A stretch of 64,000 nucleotides of DNA. It comes from Streptomyces rubradiris (GTDB taxonomy: Bacteria > Actinomycetota > Actinomycetes > Streptomycetales > Streptomycetaceae). The notes beneath the pieces are model-generated. The model ran no database searches and had not been told where the DNA came from. It was given only the letters and a program-made list of their open reading frames with translations. The translations under genes were made by a program, and so were the position numbers. The DNA lies in contig NZ_BNEA01000015.1 of assembly GCF_016860525.1 (NCBI RefSeq), positions 496,001 to 560,000 on the forward strand, given 5' to 3'. Shown one piece after another: positions 43,226-55,400 of the stretch (the stretch's first letter is position 1; each line of letters starts with the position of its first letter).

Positions 43226-46200
43226 TCACCGTTCGTCGTGGTCGGGGCCGCCGTACGCGGCGTCTTCATCGTCGGGTCCGCCGTGGGCGGGGTCCGGTCC
43301 GTCACCGCCGTACGCGGCCGCTTCCAGTTCGCTCAGCACCTGTTCCTCCACGAGTTCCGCCAGGGCGGCCACCGTGCGGGAGACCAGGACGTCGCGGGGG
43401 GTGAGCGTGACGCCGAACGCGTCGTTGGCGCGGGAGGCGATGAGCAGGGCGCGCAGGGAGTCACCGCCGAGCAGGAAGTAGTCGTCCTCCGCGCCCACGG
43501 CCGTCTGGAGTGCCTCCTCCCAGAGGGCGGCCAGCGCCTCCTCGGTGGGCGTGCGGGGCGCCACGTACTCCGGCCGCTCCCGCTCCTGCTCGGCCGGTGC
43601 CGGGGCGGGCAGCGCGGCCCGGTCGGTCTTGCCGTTCTCGGTGAGCGGGAAGCGGTCCAGCACCACGAACGCCGACGGCACCATGTACCCCGGCAGCGAG
43701 CGGGCGGCCAGCTCGCGCAGCGCGGCGGCGGTGGGCGGTTCGGCGCCGGGGGCGGTGAGCAGGTGGGCGACCAGCCGCGGCAGGCCCGGCTCGTCCTCGC
43801 GTACGGTCACCACGGCGTCCAGCACGCCCGGATGGCGTACGAGAACCGCCTCGACCTCGCCCGCCTCGATGCGGTGACCGCGCAGTTTCAGCTGGTGGTC
43901 GGTGCGGCCGAGGTAGTGCAGTTCGCCCGCGCCGTCCCGGCGCACCAGGTCGCCGGTGCGGTACATGCGGGTGCCGGGCGGCCCGAACGGGTCGGGCAGG
44001 AAGCGGGCGGCGGTCAGTCCGGGGCGGCCGAGGTAGCCGCGCGCCAACGACGGTCCGCTCAGCCACAGTTCGCCGGGTACGCCGTCGGGGACCGGCCGCA
44101 GCCGGACGTCGAGGACGTAGGCGCCGGTGGCGGGCAGCGGGCGGCCGATGGGCGGCGCGCCGCCGTCCGGCTCCAGCGGGGCGGACCAGGTGGCGACGAC
44201 GGTGGCCTCGGTGGGGCCGTAGGAGTTGACCATGCGGTGGTGCGGGGCCCAGCGGGCGACGAGCTCCGCGCCGCACGCGTCGGCGCCGACGATCAGGGTC
44301 TTCAGATCCGGCAGGGTGCCGGGGGTGTCGGCGGGCAGGGTGGCGAGCGCGGCCGGCGGCAGCAGGGTGTGCGTGACGCGTTCGGTGCGCAGTACGCCGG
44401 CGAGTTCGGCGCCGAGCAGCGGGCCGGGCCGGGGTACGACGAGCCGGGCGCCGTGCGGCAGGGACATGCACAGCTCCAGCACGGAGGCGTCGAAGCTGGG
44501 CGTGGCGAAGGCCAGCACCCGGTCTCCGGCGGCGACTTGGTAGTGGGCTGCCTCGGCCGCGCTGAACGCGGCGAGGCCCCGGTGGGTGACGACGACGCCC
44601 TTGGGGGTGCCGGTGGAGCCGGAGGTGTAGATGACGTAGGCCGGGTCGTCCGGGTCGAGCGGGCGCCTCCGGTCGGCGTCGGTGGGCCGGTGTCCGGGGG
44701 TGTCGTCCGGGGGTGCGGCGAGCAGGGCGGCGATCTCCTTGGCGTCCAGGGTGAGGGCGGGGGCGGCGTCGCGCAGCATCAGGGCGATCCGCTCCTCGGG
44801 GTAGGCGGGGTCCACCGGCAGGAACGCGGCGCCGGACTTGGCCACCGCGAGCTGGGCCAGCACCATCTCCGCCGAGCGGGGCAGCAGCAGCGCGACGAGG
44901 TCACCGGGTCCGGCGCCGCGGGCGATGAGCCGGTGCGCCATCCGGTTGGCCCGGGCCTCGGCCTCGGCGAAGGTGAGGAGCGTGCCGGGGGCGTCGAGCG
45001 CGGGTGCGGTGGGCCACCGGTCGACGGCGGCCTCCACGAGCGCGGGCAGGGTGGCGGCGGGCACCGGGGCGAGCGCGGGCCGGGACGGGCCGTGCAGCAG
45101 CCGTTCGCGGTGCGCGGGCGGGAGCACGTCGAGGTCGTCGAGGCGGGCGGTGTCGTCCGGCGCGGCCAGCGCGTGCAGGGTGTGCAGCAGCTGTCCGGCC
45201 ATCGAGTCGGCGGTGGACTTCTCGAAGTACCGCGGGTCGTAGCCGAGTTCGACGGTGAGCCGGTCGCCGGGCGAGACGACCACGGTGAGCGGGTAGTTGG
45301 TGGCCTCCCGGGCGTCCAGGTCGCGCAGCGCCAGCCCGTGCGTGCCCGCGGTCGTGTCCCCGACCGGATAGTTCTCGAACACCACAAGGCTGTCGAACAG
45401 AGCTGTTCCCGGCGGGAGTTGGGTGTAGGAGTGCAGTTCGCTCAGGGGCAGGTGGTCGTGGCGGCGGTCCTCGGCCCGTGCCTCCTGGAGGGCGCGCAGC
45501 CAGGTGTCGCCGCGGGCGGCGCCGTCGACCTCGGTGCGGGCGGGCAGCGTGGTGATGAACAGGCCGGTGATGGTGTCGGCGCCGGGCAGTCCGGCGGGCC
45601 GCCCGGAGACGGTGGTGCCGAAGCAGACCTCCCGCCGGCCGCTCCACCTCGACAGCAGCAGCGCCCAGGCGCCCTGTACCAGGGTGTTGAGGGTGAGGCG
45701 GTGGCGGCGGGCGAACTCCTGAAGGCTCCGCGTCCGCCCGGTGTCGAGCCGCCGGGACAGCCAGGTGCCGGAGCGGGGGGTGGCGCCGGGGGCGGGCCGC
45801 CGGTCGTACGGCAGCGGGGTGGGGGCGCCGAGTCCGGCCAGGGTGTGGCGCCAGTGTTCCTCGGCGGCGGCGGTGTCGCGGGCGGCGAGCCAGGCGGCGT
45901 AGTCCGCGAACGGCCGGCGCTCTGGCAGCTCGGGCAGCTCGCCCCGGGTCAGGGCGGCGTGCGCGGCCATGACGTCGGACAGGACGTGGAAGACGCTCCA
46001 GCCGTCCAGCAGGACGTGGTGGAAGGTCCACACCACCCGGACCGCGTCCGGGCCGAGCCGGACCAGGGCGAGCCGCAGCAGCGGGGCCCGGTCCAGGGCG
46101 AGGCCCCGGGCCCGCTCCTCGGCGAGCAGCCGCTCCAGCTCCGCCGTGTGCCGTTCGGCCGGCAGCGCGCTCCAGTCGTGCTCGGTGACCGGCAGGGTCA

Positions 46201-46430
46201 CGTTCCGGTGGACGACCTGGAGGGGCACCGGTACGCCGTGCAGGGCGACGGAGGTGCGCAGCACGGGGGTGCGGTCGACCACGTGCCGCCAGGCCGCGGC
46301 CAGCGTCGCGGGGTCGTGCGCGCCGTCGGCCACGAAGGTGATCTGCTCGACGTAGAGGCCGTGTTCGGCCTCGTCCAGGCCGTGCATCACCATGCCGGCC
46401 TGGGTGGGGGTGAGCGGGTAGACGTCCGTG
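43226..46430 (-). other. NRPS module 5: C(DCL)-A-PCP, hydrophobic L residue
   Basis: Pocket D-A-L-L-I-G-S-V-V is identical to A10. C5 ([24 protein letters not shown]) is DCL type after E4. PCP5 is followed only by about 75 residues ending in an acidic Gly/Asp/Pro repeat tail, and there is no epimerase. Confidence 0.8.
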
Positions 46431-49400
46431 ACGCCGGCTCCGTCGCCGACGAGCCGGTCCACTGCCGCCTGGTCCAGCGGGGCGAGCGGGAAGTCGGAGG
46501 GGGTGCGGCCACCCGCGCCGGGTTCGGCACAGTGCCGGATGATCGCGCGCAGTTCCGCCGCCAGCTCGGCCGCCAGCCGGGCCACGGTCTCCCGCCGGTG
46601 CCGCCCGCGCGAGTACGCCCAGGTGAACTCCAGCCGGTCGTCGGTGACTTGGCCGAGGATGTCGAGGAGGTGCGGCCGGTTCGCGGAGCGGTCCATGCCG
46701 CCGGTGAGGCCGCCGTGAGGCGCGTGCAGCAGGCCGCCGGGGGCGGGGGCCGTGTCCGGCCGGCCCAGGTAGTTGAAGCAGACCGGCGGCAGGGCGGGCA
46801 GGTCGCGGCCGGCGGTGGGACGCAGGTGGCGCAGCGCGCCGTAGCCGAGTCCGCCGTGCGGTACGGCCCGCAGGTTCTCCTTGACGGACTTCAGCGCGGT
46901 GCCGGGGCCGGCGTCCCGGGGCACGTCCAGGGCGACCGGGTACATCGCGGTGAACCAGCCGGCGGTGCGGGCCAGGTCGGTGTCCTCGAACAGCTCCTCG
47001 CGGCCGTGGCCCTCCAGGGTCACCGCCACCCGGTCCCGGCCGGTCCACCGGGCCAGGACCCGGCCCAGCGCGGTGAGCAGCACGTCGTTGACGCGGGTGC
47101 GGTACGCCTCGGGCACGTCCTGGAGCAGCCGGCGGGTCTCCTCCGCGTCGAGCCCGGCGGTCACGCTGTCCTCGTCGGCGACGGTGTTCGGGCCGCCGGG
47201 GTTGTCGACGGGCAGCGTGGTGCCGGTGTCCGTCCCCTGCCAGTACGGGAGTTCGCCGTCGAAGCCGCCCGCCTCGGTGTGTGCGGCGAGCCGTCGCGCC
47301 CAGTCCCGGAACGCGGTGCTCTTCGGGGCGAGGGCGGGCCGTCCGCCGTCCCGCAGCGCGCGGTAGGCGGTGTCCAGGTCCTCCAGGACCAGCCGCCAGG
47401 AGACGGCGTCCACGACCAGGTGGTGGGCGGCCAGCAGCAGCACCGGCCGGGCGCCGTCAGCGGGGCGTGCTCCGTCGGCCGGGTGTGCCCCATTGACCGC
47501 GCGTGTTCCGTCGGCCGGGCGGCACAGCGCGGCCCGCAGCAGCGGTCCGCCTTCCAGGTCGAACCCGGCACCGAGGGCCTCGGCCACCGCCGCCGGGTCC
47601 GCCCCGTGGTGCACCTCCAGGTACGGGTCACGGTCGCCGGGCGGCGTGCCGTACTGCCGCCAACTCCCGTCCGCCTGACGTTCGTAGCGCATCCGCAGCG
47701 CGTCGTGGTGCTCCAGTACGACGGCCAGGGCGGCCCGCAGCAGCGTCTCGTCGGGGTCGGCCGCCAGCTCGTGGGCGACCGTCTGGCTGAAGTGGGCGGG
47801 GTCGCCGGTGAGGGTGGACAGCAGCCAGTGCTGTACGGGGGTGAGCGGGGTGTCGCCGGTCACCGGGCCCTGCTCGGCGACGACCGCGGAGACCGGCAAC
47901 CGTTCGGCGGCGGCGGCCAATTCGGCGAGGGTCTGGTGGGTGAACAGGTGCCGTGGGGTCAGCGCGAGACCGGCCCGGCGGGCGGCGGAGACGATGCGGA
48001 TGCCGAGGACGGAGTCGCCCCCGAGCGTGAAGTAGTTGTCGTCGGCGCCGACTTCGGGCACGCCCAGCACCTCGGTCCAGATCGCGGCGAGGGTCCGCTC
48101 GGCCTCGGTACGCGGCGGCCGTCCGGCCGTACCGGTGGCCGGCGCGGCCCACTCGGGCACGGGCAGCGCCCGCCGGTCGAGCTTGCCGGTGGCCCCCAGC
48201 GGCAGCCGCTCCAGCGGGACGACGAGCGCGGGGACAAGGTGGTCGGGCAGACTCCGGGCGAGGAAGGCACGCAGCTCGGCGGGGTCGGGAACCCCCGTAC
48301 GGGCCCCCGGCAGGCCGACCGCGCCGGTCCCCTCGGAGCCGCCGGACATGGCCGACACCGGCGTACCGGGCTCCCCGGAACCGTCATAACCCGGCACGAT
48401 GACGGCACCCGACGCCCCGGAACCGGCAGAACCCGGCACGGTGACCACACCCGCCACCCCCGAACCAGCCGAGCCCGGCCCAGTGACCGCACCCGACGCC
48501 CCGGAACCGGCAGAACCCGGCACGATGGCCGTATCCGGTGCCCCGGAAGGGGTCGTGCCCGGTGCCCCGACAGCGGCAGATCCCTGCACGGTCGCCGCCC
48601 CCGACGCCCCGGGGTCGTCCGCCGGGACCGGCTTGTGGGGCACCACATAGCCCACGAGGCGGCGGTGGCCGGCGTGTTCGATCACCCGGGCCGCCGCCGC
48701 GGCCACGGCCGGGTGGCGGGCCAGCGCGGCCTCGACCTCGCCGAGTTCGATGCGGAAGCCGCGCACCTTCACCTGGTCGTCGCCGCGGCCGAGGTAGACG
48801 AGGTCGCCGTCGGCGGTCCAGCGGACCAGGTCGCCGGTGCGGTACATGCGGCTGCCCGGCGGGCCGAACGGGTCGGGCAGGAAGCGGGCGGCGGTCAGGC
48901 CGGGGCGCCCGAGGTAGCCGCGGGCGACACCGGTCCCGGCGAGGAACAGCTCGCCGGGCACGCCGACGGGCACCGGGCGCATCCGTTCGTCCAGGACGTG
49001 GGCGCGGGCGCCGCCGAGCGGCCGGCCGATCGGCGGGTCCCGGTCCGGGTCGGCCGGGTCGCAGGTGAAGGCGGTGGCGTAGACGGTGGCCTCGGTGGGG
49101 CCGTAGATGTTGCGCACCTCGCTGCCGGGTATGGCGTCGCGGACCCGGCGTACGGTCCGGGCGGGCAGCCCCTCCCCCGCGAGGACGACGGTGTCGGCGG
49201 TGATCCGTACGGCGTCCTCGGCGAGCAGCCGGTCCAGGGCCGAGGGCACCGCGCTGAGCAGTCCGGCCCGCCAGGGCCCGGGGCGCTCGGCGAGGGCCAG
49301 CAGGTCGCGGACGATCTCCACGCAGCCGCCGGACAGCAGCGGCGCGAAGACCTCGAAGACCGACACGTCGAAGTTGAGCGAGGTGGAGGCCACCACGTGG

Positions 49401-52400
49401 TCCAGTCCCCGCCCGGCGAACTCGGCCGCCGCCCAGTCGGTGAGGGCGAGCACGGAGGCGTGGCTGACGACGACGCCCTTGGGGCGGCCGGTGGAGCCGG
49501 AGGTGTGGATGACGTAGGCCGGGTGGCCGGGCAGCAGGGCGGTGTGCCGCTCGTCGTCGCCCACCGGGGTGTCCGGCGCCCCGGTTTCCCCGTCGTCGAG
49601 CAGGATTCGGGTGAAGTCGCCCTCGGGGAGCCGGCCGGCGGTCTCGACGGCGGTGATCACGGCGTCGGGCCGTACGTCGTCGAAGAGGAACGCGACGCGC
49701 TCGGCCGGGTACCGGGGGTCGACGGGCAGATAGCCGGCGCCGCTCTTGAGCACCGCGAGGAGCGCGGTGACCAGGTCGGCGGTGCGGGGCAGGCAGAGGG
49801 CGACGAACCGTTCGGGTCCGGCGCCGGCGGCGATGAGCCGCCGGGCGAGCCGGCTGGAGCGGGCGTCGAGTTCCCGGTAGGTGAGCACGTGGTCGCCGTG
49901 CCGGACGGCCGGGGCGCCGGGGGTGCGCTCGGCCTGCCGGCGGAACGCGTCGGGCAGGGTGCCCCGGGGTGCCTCGGCCGTCCGTCCGCCGAACCGGGCC
50001 ACCAGCGCGCGGCCCTCGGCCGGGTCCAGCAGCGGCAGGTCGGCCAGGCGGCGGTCGAGGCCGGTGGCCATGCCGGTGAGCAGGGTGCGCAGGCTCTCGC
50101 CGAGCGCGGTGACCGTGGTGGTGTCGAAGGCGGCCGGGTCGTGGTCCAGGTGCACGGTGAGCGTGTCGCCGGGCGCGACGACCACGCTGAGCGGGTAGTT
50201 GGTCGGCTCCAGGTCCCGTTCCGGTTCCATGGTGAGGCCGTGCCGGGCCGGCGCGTCCGGGTCGAAGGGGTAGTTCTCGAAGACCACGAGGGATTCGAAA
50301 AGGTTTGTGCCGCCCGGGAGTTCGCTCCAGGACTGGATCTGGGCCAGCGAGACGAAGCCGTGGCGGCGGGCCTCGGACTGGGCGGTCTGGATCTCGCGCA
50401 GCCACTCGGGCAGCGGGCGGGAGCCGTCGACGCGGACCCGGGTGGGCAGGGTGTTGATGAACAGGCCCACCATCGAGGTGACGCCGGGCAGTTCGGCGGG
50501 CCGTCCGGAGACGGTGGTGCCGAACACCACGTCGGTGCCGCCGCCGTAGCGGGACAGCAGCAGCGCCCAGGCGCCCTGGAGCACGGTGTTGAGGGTGAGC
50601 CCGTGGCGCTGGGCGGTCTCCCGCAGCCGGGCGGAGAGGTCCGGGCCGAGGGTCATGCGCACGGTTTTGCAGGAGGAGGTGCGGTGTGCCTCGGCGGGCC
50701 GCCGGTCGCGGGGCAGTTCGGTGGGGGCCTGGAAGCCCGCGAGGGTGGTGCGCCAGTACCGCTCGGCCTGGCCGGTGTCGCGCCCGGCGAGCCAGCGCAG
50801 GTAGTCGGCGAAGGGCTTGCGCTCGGGGGTGTGCGGGCGGCGCCCGGAGGTCAGGGCGGCGTACCGCTCGCACACCTCCTCGAAGACCTGGGCGGCGCTC
50901 CAGCCGTCGAGCAGGACGTGGTGGAAGGTCCACACCATGCGGACCCGGTCGGGGGCCAACCGGATCAGGGTCAGCCGCATGAGGGGCGCGGCGGCGAGGT
51001 CGATCCCCCGCTCGCGGTCCTCGGCGAGCAGCCGGTCGAGTTCGGGTGCGCGGCGCTCGTCGGGCCACGCGGACCAGTCGTGGTGGGTGACGGGCACGGT
51101 GGCCCGGTGCCGTACGACCTGGAGCGGTTCGGGGGTGTCCTGCCAGACCAGGCCGGTGCGCAGCACGGGGTTGGCGTCGGCGGTGTGCTGCCAGGCTTCG
51201 GCCAGCGCGTGCGGGTCGGTGACGCCGGCCAGCACGAGCTGCACCTGGTTGACGTAGGTGCGGCCGGCGGGGTCGAGCAGGCTGTGGAAGAGCATGCCCT
51301 CCTGCATCGGCGTGAGCGGGTAGATGTCCTGCACGTCCCGGCCGTCGCCGGCGACGCGGTCCACGGCGGTCTGGTCGAGCCGGGCCAGCGGGAAGTCCGA
51401 CGGGGTGCGGCCGCCCGCGTCGGGGCGGGCGCAGTGGGCGACGATGCCGCCGAGCGCGTCCAGCATGCCCTCGGCGAGGGCGGTGACGGTCTCCTCGCGG
51501 TGGCGTCCGCCGCTGTAGTGCCAGGTGATCTCCAGCCGGTCGTCCTCGACGCGGGCCACGACGTCCAGCAGGTGCGGCCGCTCGGTGTCCGGTGCCTCCG
51601 CGCCGCCCAGGCCGCCGGGCACCGCCCGGACCAGGGCGGCGTCGTCGGCGGACCAGTCGAAGCGGCCCAGGTAGTTGAAGCTGATGCCGGGTTCGGGGGC
51701 GGCGGTGAGCCGTGGGTCGCGGGCGAGGTGGCGCAGCACGCCGTAGCCGAGTCCCCGGTCGGGTACGGCCCGCAGTTGTTCCTTCACGGACTTCAGGGCG
51801 GCGCCCCAGTCCCCCGCCGCCGGGACGGTCAGGGCGACCGGGTGGAGCGCGGTGAACCAGCCGACGGTGCGGGACAGGTCGACGTCCTCGGCCCACTGGT
51901 CCTCGCGGCCGTGTCCCTCCAGGCCGACGGCGACGGTGGCGCGTCCGGTCCAGTCGGCGAGGACCCGGCCGAGCGCGGTGAGCAGGACGTCGTCCACGCG
52001 GGTGCGGTAGACGCCGGGCACCCGGCGCAGCAGGGCGTCGGTGCGCTCGCGGTCGAGCCGTACGGTCACCTCGCGGATGTCGGCCATGGTGTTGCCGCCG
52101 TCGGAGTCCACGGGCAGCGGATCGGCGCACGCGCGGGCGGTCCGCTCCCAGTGGGGCAGCTGGCCGGTGAGGTCCCTCTCGCGCAGCCGGCGGACCCACT
52201 CGGCCGCGGACGTGGTGCGGGCGGGCAGCCGTACGGGCTCGCCGGCGGTGGCCTGCCGGTAGGCGGTCTCCAGGTCCTCCAGCAGGATGCGCCAGGAGAC
52301 GCCGTCGACCACCAGGTGGTGGGCGACGAGCAGCAGCCGGGCGGGCCCGGCGCCGTCGGCGGTGAACAGGCGGGCGACGAACAACGGGCCCGTTTCCAGG

Positions 52401-55400
52401 ACGAGTTGCGCGTGGGTCGCGGCCGTGACGCCTTCTTCGTCCCGCCGGTCGTGGACTTCCAGGAGTTCTGGGGCGGGGCCGTCGTGGGCGGCGATGTCCT
52501 GGTGCCAGGCGCCGTCGAGACCGTGGCGGAACCGGGCGCGCAGGGCGTCGTGGTGGGTCCACAGCGCGGTGAGGGCGCGCCGCAGGGCGTCCTCGTCCAC
52601 CGGGCCGGGCGTCTCGGCCACGACGGACTGGTTGAAGAAGGCGGGGTGGGCGGGCCGGGCGTCCAGGAACCAGTGCTGGATCGGGGTGAGACCGGCCGGT
52701 CCGGCGACCGGCGCGGTGCCGGTGACGGCGGGCGCGGCGCCGCCGCCCGCGGCGGCCAGTTCGGCCACCGTGGGGTGCCGGAACAGGTCGCGGGGGGTGA
52801 GGGTGAGTCCGGCGGCGCGGGCCCGGGAGACCACCTGGATGCTGAGGATGGAGTCGCCGCCCAGCATGAAGAAGTTGTCGTCCACGCCGACGCGTTCGAC
52901 GCCGAGCAGTTCGGCCCAGATCGCGGCGAGGGTCCGTTCGGTGTCGGTGCGCGGGTCGCGGTGGGTCCGTTCGGCGCCCGCCGCCCAGTCGGGGGCGGGC
53001 AGCCGCCGCCGGTCGACCTTGCCGTTGGCCGTCAGCGGCAGCTCCGGCACGGTGACGAACGCGGCGGGCACCATGTAGTCGGGCAGTGCGGCCGCCAGGT
53101 GGGCGCGCAGCCCGGCGGCGGAGGGCACGTCGGCGCCTTCGGCCGGTACGAGGTGGGCGGCGAGCCGTTTGCGTCCGGCGTCCTCGTACAGGGAGACGAC
53201 GGCCTCGGCGACGGCCGGGTGGGCGGTGAGGCGGGCCTCGATCTCGGCGGGTTCGACCCGGAAGCCGCGGATCTTGATCTGGTCGTCCGCGCGGCCGACG
53301 AAGTGCAGTTCGCCGTCGGCGCTCCAGCGCACGAGGTCGCCGGTGCGGTACATCCGGGTGCCGGGCGGGCCGTAGGGGTCGGCGACATAGCGGGCGGCGG
53401 TCGCGCCCGGCCGGCCCGCGTAGCCCCGGGCCAGCCCCGCGCCCGCGATGTACAACTCACCAGCAATGCCCGGAGGTTGGGGCTGGAGTGCGGCGTCCAG
53501 GACGTAGACGCGGGTGTTGTCCAGGGGACGGCCGATGGGCAGGACGGCGGGCAGCGGGTCGCCGGAGCGGAAGACGCGGCGGGTGGCGAAGGTGGTGGTC
53601 TCGGTGGGGCCGTAGCCGTCCACGACGGTCAGCCCGGGGCAGGCGTCGAGGACCCGGCGGACCACCGCGCCGGGCACGGCCTCACCGCCGGTCCACACCT
53701 CGCGGGCGCCACGCAGGCAGCCGGGGTCCTCCTGGGCGAGCAGCCGGAACAGGCCGGCGGTCAGCCACAGGCAGGTGACGCCCCGCTCGGTGACGGCGCG
53801 GCGGACCTGGGCGGCGTCGAGGCCGGCGGGCGGGGCGAGGACGGCCGTGCCGCCGCGCAGCAGCGGCACCCACACCTCGTAGGTGGCGGCGTCGAAGGCG
53901 TGCGGCGAGTGCACGAGGACCCGGTCGTGTCCGGCGAAGGCCCGGTCCAGGGCGAGCGCGACGACGTCCCGCTGGCGCACCGCGACCCCCTTGGGGGTGC
54001 CGGTGGAGCCCGAGGTGAACATCAGGTACTGGACGTTGTCGGGGTGGACGGTGTGCGGGTGCGCGGGCTCGGCCACGGGTGCCGCCGCGGCGGGTGCGCC
54101 GGATGTGTCGTCCACCCGCAGCACCCCGCCCGTGGGCAGCAGTTCGCGGGCCGTCCGTTCCCGGCCGGCGTCGGTGAGCAGCAGGTCGGCGCCCGCCTCG
54201 GCGAGCATCCGGCGCAGCCGTTCGGCCGGGGCCCTGCCGTCCAGCGGCACGTACACGCCGCCGGTGCGTACGAGGGCCAGCTGGGCGACGATCAGCCCGG
54301 CGGAGCGGTCCATGAGCACGCCGACCGGGCGTTCCGGCCGTACCCCGAGCCCGGCCAGGCGGGCCGCCAACTCACCTGCCTGCTGGTCTAGTTCGCGGTA
54401 GGTGAGGCGGGTGTCCCCGGCGTCCAGGGCCACGGCGCCGGGGGTGCGGCGCACCTGTGCGGCGAAGAGGGCGGCGACGGTGGTGTCGGGCAGGTCGGTG
54501 GCGGTGTCGTTCCAGGCGCGCAGCACCTGCGCGCGGCGGTCCGGGGCGAGCAGCGGCAGCCGGGCGGGCGGGCGGTGGGCGCCGGCGGGCAGGTGGGTGA
54601 GCAGGACGGTCAGGTACTCGGCCATGCGCTCGGCCGTCGCGGCGTCGAACAGCCCGGGGTCGTAGCCGAGCCGCAGGGTCAGCTCTTGGCCCGGGTAGGC
54701 GGTCAGGCTCAGCGGGTAGTTGGTGGTCTCGACGCCTTCCAGGCCGCTGAGGCGCAGCCCGTGGGCGGCGGCGAGGTCGTCGTCGACCGGGTAGTTCTCG
54801 AAGACCACGATGCTGTCGAACAGCCCGGCCCGTTCGGGGAGTTGGGTGAACGCCTTCAGCCGGGTGAGCGGCAGGTGGTCGAAGCGGCGGTCCTCGCTCT
54901 GGTCGTGCTGGAGGGCGCGCAGCCAGTCGAGCAGGGTGCCGTGGCCGGGGACGGTGACCCGGGTGGGCAGGGTGGTGATGAACAGGCCGGTCATGGTGTC
55001 GGCGCCGGGCAGCTCGGGCGGCCGTCCGGCGACGGTGGTGCCGAACACCACCTCGTCGCGGCCCGCCTGCCGGGCCAGCAGCAGCGCCCAGACGCCCTGG
55101 ACCAGGGTGTTCAGGGTGAGGCCGGAGGTCCGGGCCAGCTCCTGGAGCGTCCGGGTGGCGGACGGGGGCAGGGTGCGGCGCACGGCGTGGGTGGACTCGG
55201 CGCGGTGGGCCTCGCGCGGCTCGCGGTCGTAGGGCAGCGGGGTGGTCTCGGTCAGCCCGGACAGGCGGTGGCGCCAGTGCCGTTCGGCCGGGGCGGGGTC
55301 GCGTCGCCGCAGCCAGGCCACGTAGTCCCGGTGCGGCGGGCGGTGCGGGAGGGTGCCGGGGGCGGCCCCGGCGTGGTGGGCGAAGACGTCCGAGAGGACC

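Larger units (their letters stand above)
46431..51332 (-). other. NRPS module 4: C(DCL)-A-PCP-E, small D residue
   Basis: Pocket D-V-F-S-V-A-I-V-Y differs from A2 at one position. Its bulky lining (Phe239, Val299, Ile322, Tyr331) suggests a small substrate such as Ala; this is inference. The module carries a 42-bp repeat array in A4 and a shorter one in E4. Confidence 0.75.

Noticed and set aside
43213..43305. Upstream start of NRPS B at 43305 overlapping NRPS A
   Set aside because: ATG 43212 has the GGTGAGGA site at proper spacing, and the extension overlaps the acidic tail coding of NRPS A.
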